From Acinetobacter sp. NIPH 298 (GTDB lineage: Bacteria; Pseudomonadota; Gammaproteobacteria; Pseudomonadales; Moraxellaceae), in contig NZ_KB850055.1 of assembly GCF_000369505.1 (NCBI RefSeq), forward strand, positions 1,426,001 to 1,490,000: a DNA stretch of 64,000 nt, in the 5' to 3' direction. Below are positions 47,436 to 56,738 of the stretch, piece after piece. Numbering within the stretch: position 1 is the first letter of the stretch; each line of letters starts with the position of its first letter. Both the position numbers and the translations under genes were made by a program. The notes below the pieces were generated by a model. That model ran no database searches and had not been told where the DNA came from. It saw only the letters and a program-made list of their open reading frames with translations.

Positions 47436-48719
47436 TTAATTTTTGATATAAGGCTGTAGCCCCGTCCCCGCATCTTTTACTATTTTCATCAGCTTTTGGC
47501 TAAACTTATAACTTTCTTCCAATAATCCCAAGTCATGCGCACGCGCTTTATTCTGTGTAAGTAATACTTTATGGTTCTGATAGCACTGCTCTAATTGCAC
47601 TGTATCTTGACTCAAAGCAATCATCATCAGCTCAAAGCGAAAATCTAAATCAATCTTTATATTTGGTGGCATATCGCCATAAGCCCAAGCCTGTAGAGCT
47701 TGTAGTCGTCCTTGCCCCAAATGAAAAAAGATAAAATTGATATACGCATTTAGATTTCTAAAAAAATCCTGAATATCGGCTTCACTATCCCATCTCCCAA
47801 TCAAGCTAAAACACACATCAGCACGCTCACCCGACGTTGAACACTGATAAATATCCATAGAACGTAAACGGAAAATTAAACGCTCAGGTAACTGTTCCTG
47901 TAAGTGTTGAGGAATAAAATAGTCGGTAAAATCCATTGCAAAGGATAGCATTGGACTCACTGTTAGTTTTCTTAGCACCATTTTTAACTGATAAAAGACA
48001 CCAGCTTGCTTTTGCGTTAGCAGGAAACAGCGATAGCCCGTATCTAAAGCCAATTCAGGACGCCCTAAGTTTCCCCAATTAGCAATAAAGTCATGTGCGA
48101 TATTAAAAACATCAAGTTGCAAGTCCTTGGTATAGGCTTGCTGCTCAAACCAATGGGTAATGAGTTGTTCAGCCTCTGGCATCGTTTTCGGTGCTTGAAA
48201 ATGCCCATCTCCCCAAGCCAGTTTAGGTTGAGCATCCAGCTGTTTTGTTTGTTGAACCTCTAATGGTTCTAGTAGATAAGGTTGCAGCATTTGTTCAACT
48301 GCATTTTCTGGCGATTGCAATTCACCAATTGCCCATACATTATAATTTGGTTCATAGAAACCAACCCCAGTTTCACGTACCGCCTCATAAAACACGCGGT
48401 ACACTGCATCATTCTGCGCATCTTGTGCTAACGCTTTTAATTGAATAATGGCGCAGACATTTTGTGAGAATTCTTCTTTAATGCTCTGAATCCATTGCTG
48501 GGTTTGTTCAGGAAAAAAAGATTGATTTTGTGGGTCACAAATTTTATCCGCGAACAGTGAAAGCCATGCTCGTAGTGTTTTACCATGACTAGGAATATGG
48601 CTATATTGTTGATGTAATTCAAATGCCACTTGATGTGAGTTATCTTCTGAGGGAACTTTACCTGTGAAAATTTCAGGCTCCCACAAATAAATCGTGTTTA
48701 ATGACATATTTTTATCCAT
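47436..48719 (-). CDS. unrecognised 427-residue cytoplasmic protein
   Basis: No family recognised. It has no signal peptide or membrane helix, and is rich in Q, L and aromatic residues. Three parts can be told apart: an N-terminal part with LWEPEIFTGKVPSEDNSH (residues about 12-29), a middle part with NVWAIGELQSPENAVEQ near 125-140, and a C-terminal part rich in F, Y and helical segments (FRNLNAYINFIFFHLGQGRLQALQAW). Start may be Met1 or Met5. It sits alone, convergent with rpsT. Roughly 200 bases upstream separate it from the M66 gene. Confidence 0.7.
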   Translation of the reverse strand: MDKNMSLNTIYLWEPEIFTGKVPSEDNSHQVAFELHQQYSHIPSHGKTLRAWLSLFADKICDPQNQSFFPEQTQQWIQSIKEEFSQNVCAIIQLKALAQDAQNDAVYRVFYEAVRETGVGFYEPNYNVWAIGELQSPENAVEQMLQPYLLEPLEVQQTKQLDAQPKLAWGDGHFQAPKTMPEAEQLITHWFEQQAYTKDLQLDVFNIAHDFIANWGNLGRPELALDTGYRCFLLTQKQAGVFYQLKMVLRKLTVSPMLSFAMDFTDYFIPQHLQEQLPERLIFRLRSMDIYQCSTSGERADVCFSLIGRWDSEADIQDFFRNLNAYINFIFFHLGQGRLQALQAWAYGDMPPNIKIDLDFRFELMMIALSQDTVQLEQCYQNHKVLLTQNKARAHDLGLLEESYKFSQKLMKIVKDAGTGLQPYIKN

Positions 48720-48916
48720 TTATGTGTCTAATTTCTCTTTTTATTTTCATATAATGACGAATAAAAATGATTTTTAAAAGCAAATTCTTTATTTTTATAA
48801 GCAAGACCTATTGAAATTTCAATAGGTCCAATCTTCGCTTTATCACCAAAAGCAATCGTAATATTTATAAAGAGCCATATATCAAACGACTAATATTCGA
48901 ACAATCCCAAAAGATA

Positions 48917-51601
48917 TTAAGGACTGACCGATAATGAGGTTACTAACGCTAAGTTGTTCGCTGAAAGCCCCGTGAGCATTAAACTATGGTTAACAGCAGG
49001 AATCGTCCACTTTTGATTTGCTCCACCCGTACAAGCATAACGAATTAACCGTGCACGTTGATTTATTAGATTGCCACCCTCCAAATCAAAACATTGATTC
49101 GCTTGCTTAATCGTTTGGGATGATAAGTCCATCGACCAAACCTGAGTGCTCAGATCACGACCACATGGCATGAGATTGATTACATTGCCTGCTGTCGTTG
49201 TTAAACATTGGTCAACATATTTTTTATTGTGGATTTTGCCTAGAGCATCATATATCCACTGTTCAGCATCATCCCCAATACAGCCGCTTGCAGCACTGAT
49301 AAATGCATTTAACTTGCCATTTTCTAATTGTTCCGCTTTTAGACAATGCGTTCGGTTCATCAAAGTCACAGCCGAATTCAGATTAAAGTCACTTTTTAAT
49401 CCAAGCTTTTCAACAAATAAATTAAAGGCACTCACTGCGTCAGCATCGAGATTGCTTAGTTCTTCGTGATAAAGACTCATCCAGCGATTTAACCGATTCA
49501 AAGTTGTCTGTTGTTGAATATATCGAGACATTTCATTTTGAGCAGCAACTGAAAGTTGATCTTTAAACGAGCGATATGAATCAAAAAGTAACTTTGACTC
49601 TGGAGATAAGCTCACCACAGCTTTCCCTTTATTTTCGAGTAGCGCCTGCTCAAATTGTGGCAATTCAATTGCTCTTAAAGCGGAATAGCCCACTGCTTTG
49701 CCTATTTCAACATAAGGCGCTACAGTCGTTATATCGTTCATCGGCACAATCATTGTTGACAGCAAAGTAGCTGCTTGATTGGCTTTTTTACAATATAAAT
49801 TTACTTTCTGTGGAGCATCACTTTGTGCAAGGTTGATATGGAATTTATTTGCATGACTATTTGCATTCATTCGTTGCGGCGCTAGAGCAATATTTTGACT
49901 CCCTTTTGCGAACTGAATATTGAGCCAACAATTCGCTGTCACATTACTTGGATCAACCTGTGGCAAATCAAATACATTGCCCCAGTTGCCTTTTGCCGCA
50001 GGATAAATCAATCCAATCTGATTATCTGGATCATACCCACCCAAAATCGTATAAACAGGTACCCCAAATAATCGTGGCTTTAAATAGTTTCCATCAGCAC
50101 TGTTGTACCAAACATTTGATGAACGTGGCGTTTTAGGTTGAATAACCTCCATGATTCGAGTGGCTGAATTCCATTTTTTATAACCCGTTGGAGAGTTCAC
50201 ATCCCAAACATAACGATCAAGTGCAGGTTGAATTTTTGAATAAGTGCTATAACCAGTGTAATGAGTATATTTAGAAATACTACTGGTCGTTGCGCCCCCA
50301 GACATAGCATCCCAGCCATAAGCATATTTATTCAAAAAATTGGGTACACCATTATTACCATCGCCAAGATTTGTCGTGGTCCAATTTAAATTACTACGCA
50401 TCTTATTTCTAAAGGCAATATACCCCCAACCACTATCGGCATGATGGGCTGCCCAAAACATATTCTCACCAACCGAACCTGGATAATGCCCTAACCCAAA
50501 ATGATGACCAATTTCATGGCTAAACTCATTACCCACAGAATCAATTAGCGTCAGCATGCCATTACCACCACTTAAACCATGTGTAACATCGCCATTGCTA
50601 TATTTTCCGCGCGCATAATGCGCGATCACGCTTTGAGTAAGTTGTGGCTGCTCTTGGCTTGCCATAGATGCACTGGTCACGCCCCAGTTCGCCAAATTAA
50701 TGCCGACACCAAAGGTTGATTTAGCCGTATTCTCACGCATATCACCACTATAAACATCTCCCGTGGTCACACTTGCCGTATCATAAATTACTCCACTCGC
50801 CACCATGACCTTATTTAGTTTGAGATCATCGTATTTGGTCACGATCATACGTGCAGCCGGAATCGTCTGAAAATAATCTGTTCCAGCTTTTTCAGGCGCT
50901 AACAACATATAATGACCATTTGATTTCGGCGGATCAGTTAACAAACCCAAACGAATATTTTGTACAACCAGCTCAGCAGGCGCTGCAAAGTCAATATTTT
51001 CTGCACGTAAATCACCATTTCGCTGATTGAATGGATCAATGACTTTGATACTTAAACCTGCCCGAATCTCATCCCACTTTAAAGCAGCAGTCCATGCACG
51101 TTTTGAATAACTCACAGGTGGACGTCCATCAGAATTGGATTGATCCGATGCAGCAATTTGCGAAGGTTCGGTTAAACGAATCGTTCTTAAAAGTTTATTT
51201 TCATAATAAATTTCAGCGTCTAGGGCCTGAATATCCCCCATTTCTGCTAATGGAGATACCAGCAACAAAGCCTCCTTTTCACTGGTCAGCCGTGGCATAT
51301 AGTCTTTTTCATTGTTATTTGGATTGACTACATGGTTTTGTGCAAACTGAACCATCGCTGCGAAACTGCCATTTAGATCGTTTCGTAAAGTTCGAGTTTG
51401 ACCTAATTTGTCATAATCATAAAAACCCAAAGTGGACTCATCAATCATATCCCGATTCGATTCTGGATATTTATCTAATACAGAAGGAATCGTACTTTTA
51501 TCATCCCCAGCTGCACTTTTAGTTTCCCCACTTCCGCCACCACAAGCCAGCAACATAACTGGAAGTAGACAAGCTGTTAAATACTTAAGTCGCAATTGCA
51601 T
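48917..51601 (-). CDS. M66 (StcE-like) metalloprotease lipoprotein with ricin-type lectin
   Basis: An 894-residue predicted lipoprotein: signal peptide with LLAC lipobox (MLLACGGGSG), a spacer, a beta-rich region, then an M66-like zinc protease domain with HEIGHHFGLGH (H362, E363, H366, H372) and the Met-turn region with YAYGWDAMSGG. The C-terminal ~140 residues resemble a ricin-type beta-trefoil with Q-x-W motifs (EQWIYD, TQVWSMD, NQKWTIP). M66 proteases such as StcE cut mucin-type O-glycoproteins. The start ATG 51601 has GGGGA upstream; an in-frame TTG lies at 51625. Lipidation would hold it in the envelope or at the surface. Confidence 0.87.
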   Translation of the reverse strand: MQLRLKYLTACLLPVMLLACGGGSGETKSAAGDDKSTIPSVLDKYPESNRDMIDESTLGFYDYDKLGQTRTLRNDLNGSFAAMVQFAQNHVVNPNNNEKDYMPRLTSEKEALLLVSPLAEMGDIQALDAEIYYENKLLRTIRLTEPSQIAASDQSNSDGRPPVSYSKRAWTAALKWDEIRAGLSIKVIDPFNQRNGDLRAENIDFAAPAELVVQNIRLGLLTDPPKSNGHYMLLAPEKAGTDYFQTIPAARMIVTKYDDLKLNKVMVASGVIYDTASVTTGDVYSGDMRENTAKSTFGVGINLANWGVTSASMASQEQPQLTQSVIAHYARGKYSNGDVTHGLSGGNGMLTLIDSVGNEFSHEIGHHFGLGHYPGSVGENMFWAAHHADSGWGYIAFRNKMRSNLNWTTTNLGDGNNGVPNFLNKYAYGWDAMSGGATTSSISKYTHYTGYSTYSKIQPALDRYVWDVNSPTGYKKWNSATRIMEVIQPKTPRSSNVWYNSADGNYLKPRLFGVPVYTILGGYDPDNQIGLIYPAAKGNWGNVFDLPQVDPSNVTANCWLNIQFAKGSQNIALAPQRMNANSHANKFHINLAQSDAPQKVNLYCKKANQAATLLSTMIVPMNDITTVAPYVEIGKAVGYSALRAIELPQFEQALLENKGKAVVSLSPESKLLFDSYRSFKDQLSVAAQNEMSRYIQQQTTLNRLNRWMSLYHEELSNLDADAVSAFNLFVEKLGLKSDFNLNSAVTLMNRTHCLKAEQLENGKLNAFISAASGCIGDDAEQWIYDALGKIHNKKYVDQCLTTTAGNVINLMPCGRDLSTQVWSMDLSSQTIKQANQCFDLEGGNLINQRARLIRYACTGGANQKWTIPAVNHSLMLTGLSANNLALVTSLSVSP

Positions 51602-51801
51602 CACATTCCCCAAATTAAAATACAATGAATTATCGTTAGTGATAAATTTTGTGAAATAGTTAATTCAATAAAATCATGTATTTATTTATAATATCAGCTT
51701 AATTTTATCGCTGTTAATTAATTTTTAAATTTAAAAGAGATAAAAACTTCTATGCGAAATTTATCAAAATACGAATGATGCCTGATCGACCAATATAGAT
51801 T

Positions 51802-52542
51802 TTATTTATTTTGAAAATGCTCAATGATCAACTCTTGTTGCTTACCTCGCCAAATCCATTTCAATTTGCTGCTCGCAAAGTCCTCACCCTCAAACCACAC
51901 AAATAAGCCCTCCATCATCTCAGGCCAGTCGGTTTGTTCAATTTGATTATTACCTGAAATGACAGCAATGATAGCCGCAAGGATGGTGTCATGGCTGACT
52001 GCCAAGCTTAAACCGTTATGATGGGTTGGATGTGTGTGATATAGCAGCTCCAGTACATCAAACACGCCCGTTATTGGATGTTTCATTCCGGGCAAAGCAT
52101 TATTGACAAAACTATTAATAAAGCCCAATGCTCCCTGTTTACGAAAATATGGCGCGGCTTGTTGGATATCCAAAACAAAACTTCCGGGTTCTACCAACAA
52201 ACGTTGTTCTACGATTTCAATGGTATGGGTATTTATTGCTTTATGTACCCCATCGGCACCTTCAATCATTAAAGCTGCGGTATCTACACAACGCTGGATC
52301 GGGCTGGAAATACAATGTTGGATGGCGCGATCTGTATTTTGAATTAAATACTCGCCCCATGCATAAGCTAAATCACGCCCAGATTCAGTCAATTGCAGAT
52401 CGTACCCTGCCAACCCCTGCCCACTCAGCAATTCACGCAAAGAATGGCGAGTAAACAAAGTCACAGGTGTTGAAGCATTCGGGAGTAGATCAATTGCTTC
52501 GAACATACTTTTCGGCAATAAATGCAGGGCCATATTTAACAT
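51802..52542 (-). CDS. histidine phosphatase family protein
   Basis: A ~246-residue histidine phosphatase superfamily protein: FTRHSLRE holds the catalytic RH, ISSPIQRCVDTA the second arginine, and LAVSHDTILAAII the second histidine (VSHD). The first motif is RHS rather than RHG. Several Met codons occur at the start (Met1 by TTG 52545, ATG 52542, ATG 52533) and none has a good ribosome site, so the start is approximate. Possibly an acid phosphatase-like enzyme; substrate unknown. Confidence 0.83.
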   Translation of the reverse strand: MLNMALHLLPKSMFEAIDLLPNASTPVTLFTRHSLRELLSGQGLAGYDLQLTESGRDLAYAWGEYLIQNTDRAIQHCISSPIQRCVDTAALMIEGADGVHKAINTHTIEIVEQRLLVEPGSFVLDIQQAAPYFRKQGALGFINSFVNNALPGMKHPITGVFDVLELLYHTHPTHHNGLSLAVSHDTILAAIIAVISGNNQIEQTDWPEMMEGLFVWFEGEDFASSKLKWIWRGKQQELIIEHFQNK

Positions 52543-52586
52543 CAAAAAGTGAAATCTATTCCACTATAGCATGAGCTAAATAACTC

Positions 52587-53444
52587 TCAATCTAAAATGC
52601 CCGAATGACTCAAAGCATCATAAGCAATCGTTTTGCAATCCTGATCCCTAAATGCGATAAAACCGCCATTCAATACCGTTTCACGCTGATTATATAAAAA
52701 TGGCTTTCCAGCCAAGGTCATTAATCCACCACCAATACTTTCCAAGAAGGCTTGCCCCGAACTGGTGTCCCATTCAGAAGTTGGATGAAAGCGCGGATAA
52801 ATATCAATTTCACCCTCAAGCATCATACAAAACTTATATGCACTTCCTGCTTCACGACGAATCACTTCATGCTGCTGCAAAATCGGTTCAATAAAATTTT
52901 TATATTTGGGGTTTTTACTATTGTGGCTCAGCCCCACCTGAATCGGTGCTGCATCATCATGCGCCTCAACTTTGTATTGAGACCATTCTTGGCGGCTAAA
53001 ACTGTATTTATATGGAAGTTGTGAATGATAACCAATGTACATCACTTGCTCACATGGCACAGCGATGATCGCAAATGTGGTCTGATGATTTTCAATCAAA
53101 CTGAGATTGATGGTGAATTCATCACGTTCATGAATAAACTCTTTAGTACCATCTAATGGATCAAGCATCCAACAACGTGGCCATGCTTGTCGTGCTGAAT
53201 AATCACTTTCTTCTGATAAAACAGGTAAATCAGGGGTAATTTCAGCTAAACGCTTCAATATAAAGTGATTTACTTTCAAATCTGCCTGTGTCACAGGAGA
53301 ATCATCACTTTTTTCCTGAATATTAAACTCACCACCCGCACAATAATTTTGATATTCTTCCAGTAATATTTGACTGGCCTGCGCCATGATGGGAACAAGT
53401 TGCAAGATGATGTGATCTTGTGGGGCAAGCGTTTTAATAAACAT
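52587..53444 (-). CDS. cysQ: 3'(2'),5'-bisphosphate nucleotidase CysQ
   Basis: A 285-residue inositol-monophosphatase-family enzyme that dephosphorylates PAP, the by-product of sulfate assimilation. Metal-binding motifs: LSEESD, DPLDGTKEF, and WDTSSGQAFLES. Its ribosome site (AAGGT) lies in the 11-base gap to the divergent yrfG gene. Confidence 0.94.
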   Translation of the reverse strand: MFIKTLAPQDHIILQLVPIMAQASQILLEEYQNYCAGGEFNIQEKSDDSPVTQADLKVNHFILKRLAEITPDLPVLSEESDYSARQAWPRCWMLDPLDGTKEFIHERDEFTINLSLIENHQTTFAIIAVPCEQVMYIGYHSQLPYKYSFSRQEWSQYKVEAHDDAAPIQVGLSHNSKNPKYKNFIEPILQQHEVIRREAGSAYKFCMMLEGEIDIYPRFHPTSEWDTSSGQAFLESIGGGLMTLAGKPFLYNQRETVLNGGFIAFRDQDCKTIAYDALSHSGILD

Positions 53445-53455
53445 AGATCAACCTT

Positions 53456-54154
53456 ATGTCATATTCAGATTTACAGCGGCCAATTATCATGTTTGATATG
53501 GATGGCACATTACTTGATTTAGCTTTTGATGATTTTATTTGGAATCATTGTTTGCCTGAGCGTCACGCACAAGTCCACCAATGCAGTCTTGAGCAAAGCC
53601 AACAGACACTATTTCAATTTTACCACCAACATAAGCATACACTATCTTGGTATTCTTCGGCGTATTGGACGGCTAAAGTCGGTGTTGATGTACTACAACT
53701 ACAACATGAGCATCGAGATAAAATCCAAGCACGTATTGGCTGCCATCAACTGCTCGAACAACTAACTACACAAGGTTATCGTTGCTGGTTATTGACCAAT
53801 GCTGATCGGGCTGGATTACAGCTTAAACTTGAAAATATTGAACTTAGCCCTTACTTTGAACTAATGATCAGTAGCGAGGAGTTAGGCTACGCCAAAGAAG
53901 ATGTAGAATTTTGGCAGAAGCTTCAACAACTTCACCCTTTTGATCCTGCTCGTGCGGTATTTATAGATGATACCGTTGCAGTGCTTAAAGGTGCAGAAAA
54001 TTTTGGTATCACCCAGTTATTTAGTATCTTACAACCCTCTAGCAGTAAAGCTACAAGAGTCGCAACTGAGCTACCATATCCTGCCCTTGACCATTTAACT
54101 GAACTCTTTGATTATCTTGAAAACGCACAGGTAATAGATGCCAAAACAGCATGA
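53456..54154 (+). CDS. yrfG: YrfG-type GMP/IMP nucleotidase (HAD family)
   Basis: A 232-residue HAD hydrolase: MFDMDGTLLDL (nucleophile Asp), LLTNADRAG (motif II), and VFIDDTVAVLKGA (motif IV). The cap insert and the QQHPFDP-like LHPFDPARAV segment match YrfG, which acts on GMP and IMP. It starts only 11 bases from the divergent cysQ start, so its promoter overlaps cysQ. hslR follows with a 17-base overlap, as yrfG-hslR in E. coli. Confidence 0.9.
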   Translation: MSYSDLQRPIIMFDMDGTLLDLAFDDFIWNHCLPERHAQVHQCSLEQSQQTLFQFYHQHKHTLSWYSSAYWTAKVGVDVLQLQHEHRDKIQARIGCHQLLEQLTTQGYRCWLLTNADRAGLQLKLENIELSPYFELMISSEELGYAKEDVEFWQKLQQLHPFDPARAVFIDDTVAVLKGAENFGITQLFSILQPSSSKATRVATELPYPALDHLTELFDYLENAQVIDAKTA

Positions 54155-54566
54155 ACCAACAAGCATGGATGCCATGCGGATTGATAAATGGCTTTGGGCT
54201 GCACGTTTCTTTAAAACTCGCTCAATCGCTAAAGCTGCCATAGAAGGCGGAAAAGTACATCACAACAATGAGCGCGTCAAAGTATCAAGAGATGTGCGTG
54301 TTGGGATGCAACTCACCATTCAACAAGGTTTTGAGAAAAAAACGGTACTGGTAAAAGCCCTTTCAGCTGTACGCGGTGGCGCGCCAATGGCACAGCAACT
54401 TTATGAAGAAACCACTGAAAGTATCGAAAAACGAGAGTTGCAAGCCTCACAGCGAAAATTGCATAATCTAGCCCGACCAGATCATCGACCGAGTAAAAAA
54501 GATCGTCGAGATATCAATCGTTTTAAACAGGAAAATACGCAATCATGGACATTCCCTGACGAGTAA
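54138..54566 (+). CDS. hslR: Hsp15 ribosome-associated RNA-binding heat shock protein
   Basis: A 142-residue S4-domain protein: MRIDKWLWAARFFKTRSIAKAAIEGGKVHHNNERVKVSRDVRVG is the S4 RNA-binding fold, followed by a basic tail. Hsp15 recycles stalled 50S subunits carrying nascent chain. Start ATG 54138 has CAGG 7 bases upstream; a shorter start at 54165 is possible. Confidence 0.94.
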   Translation: MPKQHEPTSMDAMRIDKWLWAARFFKTRSIAKAAIEGGKVHHNNERVKVSRDVRVGMQLTIQQGFEKKTVLVKALSAVRGGAPMAQQLYEETTESIEKRELQASQRKLHNLARPDHRPSKKDRRDINRFKQENTQSWTFPDE

Positions 54567-54591
54567 AATTTCCGAATTATAGGTGCGTCAT

Positions 54592-54612
54592 CTTGTGTCG
54601 CAAAGACACAGA
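54592..54612 (+). promoter_or_regulatory. inverted repeat upstream of recA
   Basis: TGTGTC at 54594-54599 and GACACA at 54605-54610 with a 5-base centre, extended to ATC / GAT with one bulge. Acinetobacter lacks a LexA box here (no CTGT-N8-ACAG), and an inverted repeat ahead of recA has been reported for A. baylyi. This is the best candidate for that element. Confidence 0.5.
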
Positions 54613-54726
54613 TACGATGTAGAATAAACCACTAGAATCTGCCACTATACTCAAGTCCCAACAAGTTGAGATTCAATACATCCACTTGGGTTAGTCGTTA
54701 AGAAGATAAAGTTTTGAGGTTTTGAG

Positions 54727-55770
54727 ATGGATGATAATAAAAGCAAAGCGCTACAAGCTGCATTGAGCCAAATTGAGAAACAGTTTGGCAAAAATACAGT
54801 CATGCGCTTAGGCGATAATACGGTACTAGCAGTTGAAGCTGTTTCTACAGGTTCTCTAACGCTAGATATCGCATTAGGGATTGGCGGATTACCTAAAGGT
54901 CGTATCATCGAAATTTACGGTCCAGAATCATCAGGTAAAACCACCATGACATTGCAAGCCATTGCACAATGTCAAAAAACTGGCGGTACATGTGCATTTA
55001 TTGATGCTGAGCATGCTCTAGATCCTGAATATGCACGTAAACTCGGTGTAGATATTGATAACCTACTGGTTTCTCAACCAGACAATGGCGAACAAGCCTT
55101 AGAAATCGCAGATATGCTCGTTCGCTCGGGTGCGATTGATATGATCGTTGTCGACTCAGTAGCTGCCCTCACCCCGAAAGCCGAAATTGAAGGTGAAATG
55201 GGCGACTCCCACATGGGCTTACAAGCGCGTTTGATGAGTCAGGCTTTGCGTAAAATCACAGGTAATGCAAAACGCTCGAACTGCATGGTGATCTTCATTA
55301 ACCAAATTCGTATGAAGATCGGTGTAATGTTTGGTAGCCCTGAAACCACAACAGGTGGTAATGCGCTTAAATTCTATGCGTCTATTCGCTTAGACATTCG
55401 TCGTATCGGTGCAGTCAAAGAAGGCGATGAAATTACGGGTAATGAAACAAGAGTTAAAGTTGTTAAAAACAAAATGGCGCCGCCTTTTAGAGAAGCTGTT
55501 TTCCAGATCATGTATGGCAAAGGCACCAACCAATTGGGTGAACTCGTTGATCTAGCGGTTCAACAAGAAATTGTCCAAAAAGCAGGTGCATGGTATTCAT
55601 ACAAGGGCAACAAGATCGGTCAAGGTAAAAACAACGTGATTCGTCATTTTGAAGAGAATCCGCTTATCGCTCAAGAGATCGAAAAGCTTATTCGTGAACT
55701 GCTTTTAACCAAAAATAAAGAAACAGTGCAAACTGAAGATGAAAAAGAACCGGATTTGTTAGAAAGCTAA
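54727..55770 (+). CDS. recA: recombinase RecA
   Basis: The 347-residue strand-exchange ATPase. Walker A is [11 protein letters not shown], followed by [36 protein letters not shown] (loop L1), [30 protein letters not shown] (L2). The C-terminal tail is acidic ([11 protein letters not shown]). The start has GAGG 7 bases upstream. recX follows after a terminator, the usual arrangement that gives low RecX relative to RecA. Confidence 0.99.
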   Translation: MDDNKSKALQAALSQIEKQFGKNTVMRLGDNTVLAVEAVSTGSLTLDIALGIGGLPKGRIIEIYGPESSGKTTMTLQAIAQCQKTGGTCAFIDAEHALDPEYARKLGVDIDNLLVSQPDNGEQALEIADMLVRSGAIDMIVVDSVAALTPKAEIEGEMGDSHMGLQARLMSQALRKITGNAKRSNCMVIFINQIRMKIGVMFGSPETTTGGNALKFYASIRLDIRRIGAVKEGDEITGNETRVKVVKNKMAPPFREAVFQIMYGKGTNQLGELVDLAVQQEIVQKAGAWYSYKGNKIGQGKNNVIRHFEENPLIAQEIEKLIRELLLTKNKETVQTEDEKEPDLLES

Positions 55771-55772
55771 GC

Positions 55773-55798
55773 CAAAACGCCCTTCGGGGCGTTTTTAT
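55773..55798 (+). terminator. terminator between recA and recX
   Basis: AACGCCC-TTC-GGGGCGTT hairpin with T-run. Likely partial readthrough supplies recX. Confidence 0.92.
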
Positions 55799-55811
55799 TT
55801 CAGAGGAAAGA

Positions 55812-56294
55812 ATGTTTAACACCCATAAGTCAGAGAAGCCTAAAACACTCACAGGACAAAGACTCCGCTCCTATGCTTTTGCTCTATTGACTCGCCGTGA
55901 TTATTCACAAGCTGAGCTGATTGAGCGACTCAACCGATATGCAACCAACCCAGAAGAAGTGAATGATTTAGTTGCAGAATTAGCGCAACAGAACTATCAG
56001 AGTGATCAACGTGTAGCCGAACTCACACTTGCAAGTCAAATTCGAAAAGGAAAAGGTTTACAGCGCATTAAACAGGCGCTAAAGAGCAAACAACTCGATG
56101 CTGAACTGATTACAGATGAATTAAATGAAGTTAACTGGCTTGAGCAAGCGTATCAACTAAAGATCAAAAAATTTGGACAAGAAATTACCAAGGATCCAAA
56201 AATCAAGGCAAAGCAGATTCGTTTTTTACAGTATCGAGGTTTTGATATGGATGTGATTCTAAAAGCGATTGCTCGAACGAGCGATGAAGAATAA
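55812..56294 (+). CDS. recX: regulatory protein RecX
   Basis: A 160-residue RecX that inhibits RecA filament growth. Three-helix repeats: ALLTRRDYSQAELIERL, VNDLVAELAQQNYQSDQRVAELTLASQIRKGKG, and IRFLQYRGFDMDVILKAI. Start has GAGGA 6 bases upstream. Convergent with ffs, whose terminator lies just past its stop. Confidence 0.93.
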   Translation: MFNTHKSEKPKTLTGQRLRSYAFALLTRRDYSQAELIERLNRYATNPEEVNDLVAELAQQNYQSDQRVAELTLASQIRKGKGLQRIKQALKSKQLDAELITDELNEVNWLEQAYQLKIKKFGQEITKDPKIKAKQIRFLQYRGFDMDVILKAIARTSDEE

Positions 56295-56310
56295 GTAGAA
56301 ATAAAAAAAT

Positions 56311-56424
<114 letters not shown>

Positions 56425-56738
56425 TTGCAAGACAAAGTATAGAGATTTTTATGTCAGTTGCAAGACTTGTCTCTGTTTTTCAGTGAGTTTTTAGCTCAAC
56501 CGTCTAATTCCTCATCAATTACCATCGTGTTAACCATCCATTTTCAAAAGATGTATAAACATTGAACAACAATAAGCCGATTCCTAGCAAAAGTGATTGA
56601 AGATTGTAAATGCTTATTGCATTTAAACGAGTTGCTGTTTTAATGACTTAATCAGAACCTATATTCGCTGTGTTACATGTAAAGAATGAAGACTTGTTCG
56701 CTCACAGCTTTATTTTTCAACTTAATGGATAAATTTTC
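56425..56738. other. non-coding spacer between ffs and cpoB
   Basis: 314 bases with no ORF or repeat that I can support. It should contain the ffs promoter (minus strand, left end) and the cpoB promoter (plus strand, right end). Confidence 0.4.

Noticed and set aside
36496..51601. Pathogenicity island formed by cpaA and the M66 gene
   Set aside because: The two genes are 10 kb apart, separated by ordinary housekeeping and lipid genes; no integrase, tRNA, direct repeats or insertion sequences mark an island. The two proteases are of different families, not duplicates.
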